From positions 124,001 to 188,000 of the forward strand of contig JAJDTL010000002.1 of the NCBI GenBank assembly GCA_022827195.1: a stretch of DNA of 64,000 nucleotides, written 5' to 3'. A program made the position numbers and the translations under genes. Below are positions 15,928-27,779 of this stretch, piece after piece. The stretch's first letter is position 1, and every line of letters begins with the position of its first letter. The notes beneath the pieces were generated by a model. That model saw nothing but the letters and a program-made list of their open reading frames with translations. It was not told where the DNA came from and did not search any database. Origin of the DNA: Caldilineaceae bacterium. Its GTDB lineage: Bacteria > Chloroflexota > Anaerolineae > Caldilineales > Caldilineaceae.

Positions 15928-16920
15928 ATGGCAATCAAGATCAGCGAATGGGAGCGTCCCCTCCTTTCGCTCGCAAACGAAGCCAGGATGACGGACGGCC
16001 TGGCGCCGATCCCCCAGCAGGCAGACGAGGAAGTCCTCGCGCTTGCCTATGACTTTTGCGAAGAGTTTACGGCGATCAACAGCCGCTCTTTCTCTACGGC
16101 CTCGCGTTTCCTTCCCAAGCCCAAGCGTCGCACCGTCCGCGCGCTTTACGCCTTTTGCCGCAGAACGGACGACATCGTTGACAGGCCGGCCAAGGGCCGG
16201 GCGAAAGCGGTTCAGCTTAGAGCTGCTCTCGATGCTTGGCGCACGCGTTCCCTGACGACAGTGGTCGAAGCAAACGATCCCATCGTCGCGGCATGGACGG
16301 ACGCCCGCCTGCGCCATCGCATTCCACAGTCTTTTGCCGAGCAACTTTTCCTGGGTGTTGCAAGGGATATCGACGTCAGCCGTTATGAGACTTTTGAAGA
16401 GTTAACCGCCTACTGCTATGGCGTGGCGGCAACGGTAGGATTCATGTGCATGTACATCATCGGCTTCGCCTCTGATGATGCTTTTCCCTACGCGCTCAAG
16501 TTGGGCGTTGCCCTGCAGCTGACCAATATATTGCGAGATGTGGGCGAGGACTGGCGAGCCGGCCGTCTCTACCTGCCGCTTGAGGATCTTCACCATTTCG
16601 GCCTCACAGAAAGCGATGTCGATGCGGGAATCGTTGACGATCGCTGGCGGGAGTTCATGTGGTTCCAGATCGATCGCACGCGGCGCCTCTATCGAGAGGC
16701 CTGGCCCGGCATCTCACTCCTCGACGCTGACGGCCATTTTGCGATCGCTATCGCCGCCGACCTGTATCGAGCGATTTTGGCCGACATTGAGGCGCACGAC
16801 TACGATGTGTTTTCGCGCAGGGCATGTGTGAGCACCTGGAGCAAGCTGAAGCGCTTGCCCGCCGTCTGGTGGCGAGTCAAGGTCTTGCGTCCTCCCAGGC
16901 CGAACGGCGCGGGCTCGTAG
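15928..16920 (+). CDS. crtB: phytoene synthase
   Basis: 330-residue trans-isoprenyl diphosphate synthase (squalene/phytoene synthase family) that condenses two geranylgeranyl diphosphates into phytoene, the first committed step to carotenoids. Both Asp-rich motifs are present: RRTDDIVD at 78-85 and LRDVGEDWRAGR at 202-213. The family pattern YCYGVAATVG is at about 162-171. An N-terminal extension of about 35 residues precedes the core. It has its own promoter and faces away from the CarH operon. No phytoene desaturase (crtI) gene is in the window, so the pathway is completed elsewhere. Confidence 0.93.
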   Translation: MAIKISEWERPLLSLANEARMTDGLAPIPQQADEEVLALAYDFCEEFTAINSRSFSTASRFLPKPKRRTVRALYAFCRRTDDIVDRPAKGRAKAVQLRAALDAWRTRSLTTVVEANDPIVAAWTDARLRHRIPQSFAEQLFLGVARDIDVSRYETFEELTAYCYGVAATVGFMCMYIIGFASDDAFPYALKLGVALQLTNILRDVGEDWRAGRLYLPLEDLHHFGLTESDVDAGIVDDRWREFMWFQIDRTRRLYREAWPGISLLDADGHFAIAIAADLYRAILADIEAHDYDVFSRRACVSTWSKLKRLPAVWWRVKVLRPPRPNGAGS

Positions 16921-16980
16921 CAAGCCTGCCATCCAGTCAGCGTCGCCAACAACACCTCCTCCGATCACACGCCCCTAGAA

Positions 16981-17009
16981 TTGACAGGAAAAGCGCGCGC
17001 GGCTAGAAT
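16981..17009 (+). promoter_or_regulatory. strong sigma70-type promoter of the second ABC operon
   Basis: TTGACA (16981-16986), 17-base spacer, TAGAAT (17004-17009), 177 bases before the ATPase gene. This near-consensus promoter probably starts the transcript that covers the ABC ATPase and perhaps the following transporter genes. Confidence 0.7.
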
Positions 17010-17185
17010 TGCGGCAGTTTCTGGCCGGTTCCGATTTGCCGCACCGTGCGGGCGGCTTTCATAGCGGCATGGATGGACAGTTGCGTTTGTTCCGACCCAT
17101 TTCCGCCGGGCCCCGACCTGCAGTTGCTAGTTGACCTTTTCCCGAAACCAAACAGCAAGACCAATTGGCGGGAATCTGCCGACCT

Positions 17186-18232
17186 ATGGCTGTAACCCAA
17201 CAGGTGGCGAACGGTACTGCCACCGGCGCGAGTCACGACACCGACGACCCGATCCTCGAACTGAGGAATCTAAAGACCTACTTCTTCCTCGAACGCGGCG
17301 TTGTAAAGGCGGTCGACGGTGTAACCGTTTCCCTCGGCCGAAAGAGGACATTGGGCGTCGTTGGCGAGAGCGGCTGCGGCAAGAGCGTCACCTTCCGTTC
17401 CGTGATGCGACTGGTCCAGTCACCGCCGGGCAAGATCGTCGAGGGTGAAATCCTGTTGCACCGCAAGGACGGGGAGACGGTCGACATCGTGCAGCTCGAC
17501 CCGCGCGGCCGCCGGCTGCGAGACATTCGCGGCGCCGAGATCGCCATGATCTTCCAGGAGCCGATGACCTCGTTGAATCCGCTGCACGCGGTGGGAAGAC
17601 AGATTTCGGAGTCCGTACTCCTGCATCAGAATCTTTCACGCCGCGCAGCACTTGAGCGAGCCGAAGTGATGCTCAACAGGGTCCACATCGCCGACCCCGG
17701 CCGCCGCATTTTCGAATACCCGCACCAGCTCAGCGGGGGCATGCGGCAGCGGGTAATGATAGCACTGGCGCTGAGCTGTAATCCGTCGATCCTGATTGCC
17801 GATGAACCGACAACGGCGCTTGATGTGACTGTGCAGGCGCAGATTCTCGACCTGATGCGGGAACTGCAAGATGATTTTGATTCCGCCATCGTCCTCATCA
17901 CCCATAATCTGGGCGTGGTTTCGCAGATGGCCGATCATGTGGCTGTCATGTACCTCGGTCGCGTCGTCGAATACGCTCCCGTCTACGAAATCTTTCATAA
18001 CCCCAAGCATCCATACACCGTCGGATTGCTTAACTCGGTGCCCGTTTTAGGACGCAAAGAAGACAAGATGTTGGTTCCGATCAGAGGGATGGTTCCCAGC
18101 CCTTCGGACGAAATACGCGGCTGTGCCTTCGCCGATCGCTGCCCGCAGGTGATGGAGATCTGCTGGGAGCAGTCGCCCGAGTTTAAGGAGCATGAGCCCG
18201 GACATTCCGTGGCCTGCTGGCTTCACGACTGA
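17186..18232 (+). CDS. ABC transporter ATPase, DppD/OppD type
   Basis: 348-residue ATP-binding subunit of a peptide-type importer. It has Walker A GESGCGKS, Q-loop IFQEPMTSLNP, signature LSGGMRQR, Walker B LIADEPTTALD and a switch His in LITHNLG. The C-terminal oligopeptide-transporter domain has the cysteine-bearing CAFADRCPQ ending that in some family members binds a cluster. ATG at 17186 preferred over a TTG at 17165. It is the first gene of an operon that continues with lipoprotein, two permeases, a cytochrome and the second ATPase. Confidence 0.92.
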   Translation: MAVTQQVANGTATGASHDTDDPILELRNLKTYFFLERGVVKAVDGVTVSLGRKRTLGVVGESGCGKSVTFRSVMRLVQSPPGKIVEGEILLHRKDGETVDIVQLDPRGRRLRDIRGAEIAMIFQEPMTSLNPLHAVGRQISESVLLHQNLSRRAALERAEVMLNRVHIADPGRRIFEYPHQLSGGMRQRVMIALALSCNPSILIADEPTTALDVTVQAQILDLMRELQDDFDSAIVLITHNLGVVSQMADHVAVMYLGRVVEYAPVYEIFHNPKHPYTVGLLNSVPVLGRKEDKMLVPIRGMVPSPSDEIRGCAFADRCPQVMEICWEQSPEFKEHEPGHSVACWLHD

Positions 18233-18417
18233 TGCAGTTTTCGGTTGGAGATGGGATCTCCCGCCGCTCCAGCTCGTGTCAGAGACCCGGCACTACCCGA
18301 GAATAGCCGAGGCCTGCATAGAAGGTTGAGAGTCAATTTTCAATTCTTGTCGCTGTGTGTCTCAAACTGGCGCGTGGCGGCAAACACAATTCACCACCGT
18401 TCCAAGGAGGAAGATTG

Positions 18418-20595
18418 ATGTCAATTCGACGCAAAAAGACGATTTCCATCGTGCTGTCGCTGCTGATCATCGCTTCGATGATTCTGAGCGCGTGCGGCGG
18501 CGGCGACGAGCCCGAACCTGCGGCCGACACGCCGCAGGAAGAGGCCGCGCCGGCTGCTGAAGAGGCGGCGGCCGAAGAGGAAGGGGCCGAAGAGGAGATG
18601 ATGGAGGTCGATCTCTCCCCGAGCGAGTATCCTGAGCCTCAGCTGATCGTTGGCAGCCGGCCCGTGGCAAAGCTGCCTCTGGACCAGATTGTGGCCTACA
18701 AGTCGCTGGATTCCTACAGCGAGCCAGACTGGATCAGCGAGCTGGTGGCGGCGGGTGAGCTGCCTCCGGTCGAAGAGCGTCTGCCGGTTGCACCGCGTGT
18801 CATTCTCGAAAGCGGTATGGCAGAGGGCATCGGCGTGTATGGCGGCGTTTGGCGCGACTTCTCGGCCTGCCCGACCGAGGGTTACAACCGGGGCGCGGGG
18901 CAGAGTGCCGGCTGGTTCGGCATCGAGGCGGCGGCGTTTGCTTCGCTGCTCAAGTCGGGCCCGATCTTCCGTCGCTCCGATTCGCTGGAGCCGCTGCCGT
19001 TCCTGGCGCAGAGCTGGACGTGGAGCGAAGACGGCCATGAGCTGACGATGAACCTGCTTGAGGGCGCGCGCTGGTCGGACGGCCACCCATTCACAACCGA
19101 GGACGTGCTATTCACCTGGGAAGACATGATCGTCGACCCCAACGTGCAGTCGCCCAAGGGCGCCTCGGCCTGGATGTTCGGTGACGAGATGACCCAGCTT
19201 GAGGTGATTGACGATTACACCTTCAAGTTCGTGTTCCCAGTCGCTTTCCCCGTACAGTCGCTTTTCCAGATGGATGAGGGCGACTTCCACATCTCGCCGG
19301 CGCACTACCTTAAGCCGCTGCATCCGAGGTACAACGATGAGATGGACTACGTGGACTTCGAGGCGTCGATGCCGCCGGACAAGATTCCGGTCGTGTTGGG
19401 GCCGTTCGTGCCGGTAGAGTACATCACCGACGAGCTGATGATCCTGCGCCGGAACCCCTACTTCTGGTCGGTGGACGAAGCGGGGAACCAGCTGCCGTAC
19501 CTGGATGAGGTCGTGTTCGAGAAGGGCCCGTCCGGTGTGGGTCGTACGCTGAGCACGCTGGCCGGCACTGCCGATCACTCCAACCTGGAAAACCCGAGCA
19601 CCTTCATCGAGACGCTGAAACGGGCGGAAGAGGATGACGCGCACTTCTACGTGGAATGGGGTCCGGAGACACTGGGCTTCAGCATCAAGTTCAATCTTTC
19701 GACCTCTTTGGGTGTGAACGATGACCGCGATGCGGCGCTGCGCGAGTTGTTCCGCGACGTTCGCTTCCGCAAGGCGTTCAGCTTTGCTCTGGACCGCGAC
19801 GGCATCTCGCAGTCGATTCTGCGCGGACCGTTCCTGCGCGGCTGGGCCGGCGGTCTGTTCCCCGGCTCTTCCTACTTCGACCGCGACACCGTCTCCTACT
19901 TCAACAACAACCCTGAGGCTGCGGCGGCCCTACTGGCCGAACTGGGATTCGAGGACAGCGACGGTGACGGTACGCTGAACTGGCCGACCGACCGGCTGGC
20001 AAGCGGCGAAAACCTGGTGATTGCACTCGTCACGAGCGAGGACGCTGAAGAGACGCAGACTGTAGGCGCGGCCGCGGTGACGCTGCTTGGCGACCTGGGT
20101 GTGCAGATCAACGTCCGTCCGCTCAACAGTGCGGCGCGCCGCGAGATGAATGAAGCGGGTGAGTGGGAGCTGCGCGTCGACCGCGATAGCCAGGTCTATG
20201 CCGTTCCTTTCACGCGCTGCACCGATCTTGCGCCGCTGACGAGGGAGTTCTCCTTCCATCGCGAGGGCTCCGAACCGCGTGAGTTTCTCGACTTTGAGCA
20301 GGAGCTGGTCGACATTGTCGAGGCGTTCTGCGCCGAGCCGGACACGAATGTCCGCCTTGAGCAGATGGCCGAGTACAACCGGATCGTGACGGACAATGTC
20401 TACTTTGCCGGTGTCTTCGTTGGCCGCTACGGGCTTGCGGCTGCGAAGCGCTTCAACAACGTGCCGGCCGGCATGCCCGTGTTCATGTACCAGTGGACGT
20501 GGGACAACGTGATGGCCGAGCAGGTCTGGGTGTCGCCTGACGAGCAGATCGAGCAGATCCGCCCGGGGGTTATCGCGACCTACGATAGCGAATAA
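18418..20595 (+). CDS. ABC transporter substrate-binding lipoprotein, family 5
   Basis: 725-residue lipoprotein, larger than the usual 500-600 of the family. A signal sequence ends in the lipobox ILSAC (Cys26), followed by a long Ala/Glu/Pro-rich linker (about residues 30-65) that tethers the binding domain to the membrane. The SBP_bac_5 signature appears as RWSDGHPFTTEDVLFTWED, with later QSWTWSEDG and VLGPFVP. Starts at the ATG after a strong AAGGAGG. Downstream are its two permeases. The size and the two distal inserts match binding proteins often annotated for peptides or oligosaccharides, but no ligand can be assigned. Confidence 0.92.
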   Translation: MSIRRKKTISIVLSLLIIASMILSACGGGDEPEPAADTPQEEAAPAAEEAAAEEEGAEEEMMEVDLSPSEYPEPQLIVGSRPVAKLPLDQIVAYKSLDSYSEPDWISELVAAGELPPVEERLPVAPRVILESGMAEGIGVYGGVWRDFSACPTEGYNRGAGQSAGWFGIEAAAFASLLKSGPIFRRSDSLEPLPFLAQSWTWSEDGHELTMNLLEGARWSDGHPFTTEDVLFTWEDMIVDPNVQSPKGASAWMFGDEMTQLEVIDDYTFKFVFPVAFPVQSLFQMDEGDFHISPAHYLKPLHPRYNDEMDYVDFEASMPPDKIPVVLGPFVPVEYITDELMILRRNPYFWSVDEAGNQLPYLDEVVFEKGPSGVGRTLSTLAGTADHSNLENPSTFIETLKRAEEDDAHFYVEWGPETLGFSIKFNLSTSLGVNDDRDAALRELFRDVRFRKAFSFALDRDGISQSILRGPFLRGWAGGLFPGSSYFDRDTVSYFNNNPEAAAALLAELGFEDSDGDGTLNWPTDRLASGENLVIALVTSEDAEETQTVGAAAVTLLGDLGVQINVRPLNSAARREMNEAGEWELRVDRDSQVYAVPFTRCTDLAPLTREFSFHREGSEPREFLDFEQELVDIVEAFCAEPDTNVRLEQMAEYNRIVTDNVYFAGVFVGRYGLAAAKRFNNVPAGMPVFMYQWTWDNVMAEQVWVSPDEQIEQIRPGVIATYDSE

Positions 20596-20709
20596 CGTGT
20601 AGATAAGTACAGTGAAAAGAGTGGGGGGCAGTGGCGATCCATTGCTCCTCACTCTTCATTCTTGTACCCGGCGCAGTTTCCAGACTCCTGAATTCCCTTT
20701 GCGCGCTCT

Positions 20710-21738
20710 ATGATTGGCTTCATTATTCGCCGCTTTGCCGTCTCGGTTGCCGTAGTATTGGGCATTGCGCTGGTCAGCTTCATTGTGATTCAGCTGCCGC
20801 CGGGCGACTACGCCGACGGCTACAAGTCTTTTCTGATCGAACAGGGCGGGGCGACCGAAGCCCAGGCCGAGGAGCAGGCCGAGCTCTTCCGCCGGCGCTA
20901 CGGTCTGGACAAGCCATTGCCCCTGCAGTTCTTTGTCTGGATCAGGGACATGGTGACGAAGGGCAGCTTCGGCTTCTCCTTCGCCTATAAGCGTGACGTC
21001 GGCGAGCTGATCGCCGAACGATTTCCGCGCACGCTGCTCCTGGCGGTGCTGGCACATCTGACTTCAACGATTGTCGGCATTGTGATCGGCATTTTCGTCG
21101 CGCCGCGTCAGTATTCGCTGGCCGACAATGTGGCCGCGTTCATTGCCTTCGTGCTCTCTGCGATGCCGCGCTTCTGGATCGCGCTTGCCATCATGTTTTT
21201 CCTTGTATTCACGCTGGAGCAAGAGCACGTGACCGCGTTCCACTCGCCACAGTACGTGGTGGTGCCGTGGGCGTTCGGCAGCATGGAGGAGATACGCCTG
21301 ACGTGGGAAAAGCTGATTGATCTGTTGCAGCACATCTGGCCGGTCGTCTTTATCGCCGGGCTGGGCGGCGTGGCGCGCAACATGCGCGTCATGCGGGGCA
21401 ATATGCTCGACGAGCTGAACGCGCAGTACGTGACGACGGCCCGTTCGAAGGGGCTGACCGACGGCCAGGTCATGCGCCGCCATGCCGTGCCCAACGCCCT
21501 CCACCCGATCATCATGTACCAGGGTACAGTTTTGCCATACATGCTGCAGGGTGAGCTGCAGGCCTCGATCGTGATGGGTCTACCGACGATCGGGACGCTG
21601 CTGCTGACTTCGCTGCGCAACGAGGACATTTATATCGCGGCCAGCTGTTTGCTGATTTACGGCGTGTTGCTGGTGGCGGGGAACCTGATCGCGGACATTT
21701 CGCTGGCGATATTGGACCCGCGGGTGAGGTTTTCGTAG
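20710..21738 (+). CDS. ABC transporter permease, DppB/OppB type
   Basis: 342-residue inner-membrane permease. First helix at about residues 9-29, an enlarged first extracytoplasmic loop (about 30-100) rich in Glu/Gln, then five further helices. The EAA loop lies around 235-260 (YVTTARSKGL), and the end AILDPRVRFS is diagnostic. It lies 114 bases after the lipoprotein gene and 41 before the second permease. Together they form the translocation pore. Confidence 0.93.
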   Translation: MIGFIIRRFAVSVAVVLGIALVSFIVIQLPPGDYADGYKSFLIEQGGATEAQAEEQAELFRRRYGLDKPLPLQFFVWIRDMVTKGSFGFSFAYKRDVGELIAERFPRTLLLAVLAHLTSTIVGIVIGIFVAPRQYSLADNVAAFIAFVLSAMPRFWIALAIMFFLVFTLEQEHVTAFHSPQYVVVPWAFGSMEEIRLTWEKLIDLLQHIWPVVFIAGLGGVARNMRVMRGNMLDELNAQYVTTARSKGLTDGQVMRRHAVPNALHPIIMYQGTVLPYMLQGELQASIVMGLPTIGTLLLTSLRNEDIYIAASCLLIYGVLLVAGNLIADISLAILDPRVRFS

Positions 21739-21779
21739 GATTCTAGCAAGAAGGATGATTCGGCTTAGCGCCGACCAAA

Positions 21780-22925
21780 ATGGAAACACGAGACGTCAAC
21801 GAAGGCACTCTCACAAAAGACCTGGACTCCGTCTCTGACCAGGAACAGCACGAGTCCTACTTTCAGCTCGTCTGGCAACGGTTTCGGAAGAGCCGGCCGG
21901 CCATCGCCGGCGGGCTGATGGTGCTGTCGCTGGTCATTTTGGCCGTTTTCGCCGAATTTTTCGCCCCGGTCGATCCGACCGACGCCAACCTCCAGGACAG
22001 CTTCATACCGCCGACGCGCATCCGCCTGATCGACCACGAAGGCAGTTTCCATTTTCGGCCGTTCGTCTACAACCAGGTCGTGACCATTGACCCCAAGACC
22101 TTCGAGCCGCTCTGGGAGGAGGACCCCGAGCAGCGCTATGAAATCAGGTTCTTTGTCCGTAGCTGGGAGTGGAAGATCCTGGGGCTGATCCCGACGCGCT
22201 GGCACCTGTTCGGCGTGGACGAGGGCGGCAAGATCCATCTGATGGGCACGGAAAAACAGGGAAGAGATCTGTGGGGGCGCGCCTGCACGGCCGGGCGCAT
22301 CTCCCTGTCGCTCAGCATGTTTGCCACCATTGTCAGCATCGTTGTCGGCGCGGTCGTCGGCATAATCTCCGGCTATTATGGGGGCATCACGGACAACATT
22401 ATCCAGCGCTTTGTCGAATTTGTAGCCTCCTTTCCCCAGCTTCCGCTGTGGCTGGCGCTTGCAGCCATCATTCCCCGCACCTGGGACTCGCTGCAAGTCT
22501 TCATCATCATGGTGATCATCTTCTCACTGCTCTCGTGGACCCTTTTGGCGCGCGAGGTGCGCGGCAAGGTGCTGGCCTATCGCGAAACCGACTTCATTCT
22601 GGCGGCCAAGGAGATGGGCGCGTCGGACGCGCGCATCATCTTTCTGCATCTTTTCCCCAACTCTATCAGCCATATCATCGTAGTGCTCACGCTCACGATT
22701 CCCCAGATCATCCTGGCGGAGGCGTTCCTCAGCTTCCTGGGCATTGGTATCCAGGAGCCGCTGGTCAGCTGGGGCTTCCTGATGCGCGACGCGCAGAACC
22801 TGCAGACGCTGGGCACGCACACCTGGATCATGACGCCGGTCATCTTTATTATCGTGGCCGTGCTGGGATTCAACTTTCTGGGTGACGGCCTGCGCGACGC
22901 GGCTGATCCCTACTCGATCGTCTGA
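21780..22925 (+). CDS. ABC transporter permease, DppC/OppC type, with enlarged periplasmic loop
   Basis: 381-residue partner permease, about 80 residues longer than ordinary DppC. The extra length is an extracytoplasmic insert after helix 1 (about residues 80-155). It includes the tract [20 protein letters not shown], before the conserved [12 protein letters not shown]. The EAA loop is at [11 protein letters not shown]. Such inserts occur in DppC proteins that work with large family-5 binding proteins like the one upstream. The cytochrome gene follows after 26 bases. Confidence 0.92.
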   Translation: METRDVNEGTLTKDLDSVSDQEQHESYFQLVWQRFRKSRPAIAGGLMVLSLVILAVFAEFFAPVDPTDANLQDSFIPPTRIRLIDHEGSFHFRPFVYNQVVTIDPKTFEPLWEEDPEQRYEIRFFVRSWEWKILGLIPTRWHLFGVDEGGKIHLMGTEKQGRDLWGRACTAGRISLSLSMFATIVSIVVGAVVGIISGYYGGITDNIIQRFVEFVASFPQLPLWLALAAIIPRTWDSLQVFIIMVIIFSLLSWTLLAREVRGKVLAYRETDFILAAKEMGASDARIIFLHLFPNSISHIIVVLTLTIPQIILAEAFLSFLGIGIQEPLVSWGFLMRDAQNLQTLGTHTWIMTPVIFIIVAVLGFNFLGDGLRDAADPYSIV

Positions 22926-22951
22926 GGCACGGCTATACATGGAGCACTGAG

Positions 22952-24801
22952 TTGGGCGGGCGCAGGAAGTTCCAGGGCGGCTCAAATCTGTCTGGCAAGC
23001 TGGCACGCCGGGTATTTATGTTCATTCTCCTTGTTGTTGTGCTGGTCTTGGGTTCCTTCGCCGCTATTTTCGCCTGGCCGCAGCCCGCCACTGCCTCGGT
23101 CAGCGGGACCGTCCGCGACACAGATGGGCCGGTCGAAGGCGCGCTCGTGCGCGTGCAGACGACGGGCAACCATACCTACACTGCGGCAGACGGCGGATTC
23201 ACAATCGAGGGCCTATCCACTGCAGAGAGCGTTACGCTGGTCGCCTGGGCGGAGGGCTATATTTTCGGCTGGACCGAAGCGCGAGGCGGCGATATCGAAG
23301 TGGAGATTGCCTTGCACCCGCACAACACGGTCGACAACGCCGTCTACGATTGGGAGCCGTCGTCGAATTGCGGCGAGTGCCATCCGTCTTACACAGAGTG
23401 GGAGCGCGACGCCCACAGCCAGGCGGCGGTCAACATTCGATTCCTGACCATGTACAACGGCACCGACGTCGAGGGCAACCGCAGCCGCAACAGCAACTAC
23501 GACACCGGGCTGCCACGCACGCGCAACCCGGACGATCCCTACTTCGGACCCGGCTTCAAAGTTGACTTTCCCAAGCGCGACGGTAACTGCGCAGCCTGCC
23601 ACACGCCGATGGCGTCAAAACTGGATGCAGACAACACCTGTGGCTGGAACGGCTGTCACATGCAGGAGACTGAGGATGCCAGCGATGAGCTGCCTGACGG
23701 TGTCAGCCCGAATGAGGCCGTCGGCGTGGCGGCGGAGGGCATCTCTTGCGACTTCTGCCACAAGATCGGCGCGGTCAGATTCTACACAGATTCAGTGCTG
23801 CCCGACCCCGCGATGCCGGGCATCTTGTCGCTGACGCTGTACCGCCCCAAGTCGGGCGAAGACCTTCTCATGGGCACTGTCGACGACGTATCGCGGCCGA
23901 AAGACAGCTTCAACCAGCTGCACGGAGAGAGCGCCTTCTGCGCGGCCTGTCACTATCATGTCAACGACACCACGGAGATCTACAACTCCTACGGCGAGTG
24001 GCTGGAAAGCGCCTACAGCGATGCCGAGGACGGCGCAACCTGCCAGAACTGTCACATGCCGACCGCGCCGCGCCTGGCCTCGGGCATGGAGACGCTGGTA
24101 CAGACCGCCGCCTGGCTCGAAAACGCCAGCGGGCGGACGCTTCCGGCCGGGCTCGGCGAGCTGGCCGAGCGGGCGCAGCGCAGCTACTTTGTCTACCCGG
24201 AGAAGGGCGGTCTCTACCGCGAGCTAGACCAGATTCACGTCCACGATATGCCCGGCGCCGACGACGAGCTCTTCCTGCGCAGCGCCATTTCCCTCGAGGT
24301 CTCGGCCGATATTGACGACGGCGAGGTGGTCGTGAACGCGCAGGTGACCAATACCGGCGCCGGTCATCACTATCCCACAGGATCGCCTCTGCGGCAGGTG
24401 CTGCTGGTCGTGCGCGTGACCGACGGCGACGGCTACGCGCTACGGCTGCTCGAAGGCGACGTGCTGCCCGATTGGGCGGGCGACGCGGCGGGCGAGGCCG
24501 GGCAGGGGTTCGTCAAGATCCTGCGAGACACGCTGACGGGAGAGGAGCCTACTTTTTCCCACTGGCGGATGGTGGAGCTTGTATCGGATACGCGCATCCC
24601 CGCGCTGGCAACGCGCAGCAGCTCCTACCGCTTCGAGGCGGGTGGGGAAGGCGGCCGGGAGAGCGGCGGGGCGGCGAAGGTGGAGGTTAAGCTGATCTTC
24701 CGACGGGCCTTCCAGCAGCTGCAGGCGTGGAAGGGCTGGGAGGATGCCGACATCCTGCTGGCAAGCGAAGTCATCGATTTGGAGGCGGCGCCGGCCGGGC
24801 C

Positions 24802-24805
<4 letters not shown>
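22952..24805 (+). CDS. membrane-anchored multiheme cytochrome c inside the ABC operon
   Basis: 617-residue exported protein. A membrane helix (about 22-41) anchors it. Residues about 48-122 form a carboxypeptidase-regulatory-like beta-sandwich ([18 protein letters not shown]). Six heme attachment sites follow: CGECH (140-144), CAACH (213-217), CGWNGCH with a four-residue gap (230-236), CDFCH (266-270), CAACH (330-334) and CQNCH (364-368). A C-terminal beta-rich region (about 430-610) shows no heme motif. The TTG start at 22952 has GGAG upstream; ATG 23018 is the alternative. It overlaps the next ATPase gene by four bases, so it belongs to the operon. The arrangement resembles cytochrome c554-type electron carriers; its link to transport is unexplained. 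Confidence 0.85.
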
Positions 24806-25829
<1,024 letters not shown>

Positions 25830-25833
<4 letters not shown>

Positions 25834-26189
25834 GCGAAGATTTCGACGGCCGGGGCAGAGTGAATGTCGACGTTGCGCTGCTGGCGTACCTCGTCCCGCT
25901 CTTAGGCTCGGCCTATATTCTTTCGTTCCGCAAGGAGGATGAGTTCGGCCGATTTCATGCTGTGCAGGGTTTGACGCTGGTGCTGGCGCTGGTGCTGGCG
26001 CCGGCGGCATGGGCGCTGTTCTCGGGCCTGGTGGCGTGGATTCCGTTCGGCGGCGTAGTTGCGGCCTACGTTTTCGCGTTGGTCGTGGCGGTCTACCTGG
26101 CAGCGATCGTCTCCTGGTTTGCGGGAATCGTCAACGTATTGCGCGGGCGGCGCGCACCCGTGCCCTTCTTCGGCCGCATTCTGCGCTGA
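25830..26189 (+). CDS. small membrane protein, DUF4870-like
   Basis: 119-residue protein with three or four hydrophobic helices and the DUF4870/Tic20-like pattern ([18 protein letters not shown], then [13 protein letters not shown]). Function of the family is not established. The GTG start overlaps the ATPase stop as GTGA and has GGGGAGG upstream, so it is co-translated as the last gene of the ABC operon. Whether it assists the transporter or merely travels with it cannot be told. Confidence 0.75.
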
Positions 26190-26206
26190 GATGCAGGCCG
26201 GTCCCG

Positions 26207-26235
26207 TTGGGGAGAGGCCGCGGCGGTGCTAGAAT
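26207..26235 (+). promoter_or_regulatory. possible promoter of the alpha-galactosidase gene
   Basis: TTGGGG (26207-26212), 17-base spacer, TAGAAT (26230-26235), 109 bases before the start codon. The -10 is good and the -35 weak. Confidence 0.4.
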
Positions 26236-26343
26236 TCCATTGGCGGCCGGCGTGAGCGGGTTCCCACCCGCGCCGACCGCTTCAAACTGGAAAACCTGAA
26301 GCGAATTGCAGCGAACTCGCAGTCTGGCAAGTGAGGAAAAGAG

Positions 26344-27744
26344 ATGACAAAGATTACCTTCATCGGCGCCGGCAGCTTTGGCTTTACCCGCAAACTGGTC
26401 AAGGATGTCTTGACCTTCCCGCTACTCGAGGACGCTACCATCTGCCTGATGGACATCGACCCGGCAAAGCTCGACTACATCGAGCAGGCGGTGCGGCGCA
26501 TCATACGCGAAGGCGGCTATCCCGCAGCCGTCGAGACCACGCTCAGTCGCGAGGAGGCGCTGGATGGCGCCGACTACGTGATCGTCACCATTCTTGTCGG
26601 CCGGACCGACGTGTGGCGCACCGACATCGAGATTCCCAAAGAGTACGGCATCGATACCAACATCGGCGACACGCGCGGCCCCTCCGGCATCTTCCGCGCG
26701 ATGCGCACGGCGCCCGTCATGCTGGACATCGCGCGCGACATGGAAAGGCTTTGCCCCGGCGCGGTGATGCTCAACTACACAAATCCGATGGTAATCAACT
26801 GCCGCGCCATCCAGTCGCAGACCAACATCGTTGCAACCGGCCTCTGCCACAGCGTGCAGGGCACGGCCAATATGCTCGCCCGCTGGATCGGCGCGCCCGA
26901 CGATGAGATCACATTCACCTGCGCCGGCATCAACCACATGGCCTGGTATACCGAGTTCAACTGGAACGGCGAGGACGCCTATCCGCTTATCCGCCAAGCC
27001 ATTACAGAGAGGCCCGAAGTCTACAACGAGGAGCAGGTCCGCAATGAGATGTACTTGCACCTCGACTACTATCCGACCGAGTCGAGCGGCCACCATTCGG
27101 AGTACAATCCCTGGTTCCGCAAACGGCCGGACCTGATCGAGAAGTATTGCACGCACGGCACCGGCTGGAATCCCGGAGAGTACGCCTACGTCCTCAAGCA
27201 CTACTCGGGGCGGGAGGAGACCTGGCGCGAGCAGATCATCGAATGGCTGGACAACCCTGCGCCGCTCGACCTGTCGCGCGGCTACGAGTATGCGGCCTAC
27301 ATCATCAATGCGCTGGAGGGTGGCGAGCCGTTCCAATTCAACGGCAACGTACCGAACGGCTCCGGTGAAACGCCCCTTGTGGACAATCTGCCGGTCGGAG
27401 CCTGCGTGGAGATTCCCGTCTGGGCAAGCAAGAACGGGCTGGAAAGCGTACGTGTCGGCCCGCTTCCGTCCTCTGTGGCCATGTTAACCGGGCTGAGCGC
27501 ACAGATAGAGGAGATGTCGGTCGAGGGCATCCTGGAGGGGGACCCGCGCAAGATTTTCCAGGCGATCCTGCACGATCCATTGACGACGGCAGTGCTGACG
27601 ATGGCCGAGATACGCGACATGGTCAACCAGATGTTCCAGGCCAACATCGAGCATCTGCCGACCTTTTCCACCTACGAGGTCGAGGGCGACCGGCCCATGC
27701 GCCTGCTGCCCGAGGCGCGGGCCGAGCCGGCCATGGCCGATTGA
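26344..27744 (+). CDS. glycoside hydrolase family 4, alpha-galactosidase-like
   Basis: 466-residue GH4 enzyme. This family cleaves glycosides by an NAD+- and Mn2+-dependent oxidation-elimination mechanism in the cytoplasm. The N-terminal Rossmann motif is [15 protein letters not shown]. The metal ligands are C168 and H169 in GLCHSVQG and H198 in CAGINHMAW. The CHS signature and INHMAW favour the alpha-galactosidase (MelA) or alpha-glucuronidase branch over 6-phospho-glucosidases, which have other residues there. GAGGAAAAG precedes the ATG. An alpha-glucuronidase role would fit the uronate-type genes nearby. Confidence 0.85.
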   Translation: MTKITFIGAGSFGFTRKLVKDVLTFPLLEDATICLMDIDPAKLDYIEQAVRRIIREGGYPAAVETTLSREEALDGADYVIVTILVGRTDVWRTDIEIPKEYGIDTNIGDTRGPSGIFRAMRTAPVMLDIARDMERLCPGAVMLNYTNPMVINCRAIQSQTNIVATGLCHSVQGTANMLARWIGAPDDEITFTCAGINHMAWYTEFNWNGEDAYPLIRQAITERPEVYNEEQVRNEMYLHLDYYPTESSGHHSEYNPWFRKRPDLIEKYCTHGTGWNPGEYAYVLKHYSGREETWREQIIEWLDNPAPLDLSRGYEYAAYIINALEGGEPFQFNGNVPNGSGETPLVDNLPVGACVEIPVWASKNGLESVRVGPLPSSVAMLTGLSAQIEEMSVEGILEGDPRKIFQAILHDPLTTAVLTMAEIRDMVNQMFQANIEHLPTFSTYEVEGDRPMRLLPEARAEPAMAD

Positions 27745-27779
27745 ACCAACTCATCAGCTGAGAGACAGGAGCGCGTCGT

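Noticed and set aside
18900..19100. Frame shadows inside the large binding-protein gene
   Set aside because: Arg/Ala-rich alternative frames are a by-product of high GC third positions.
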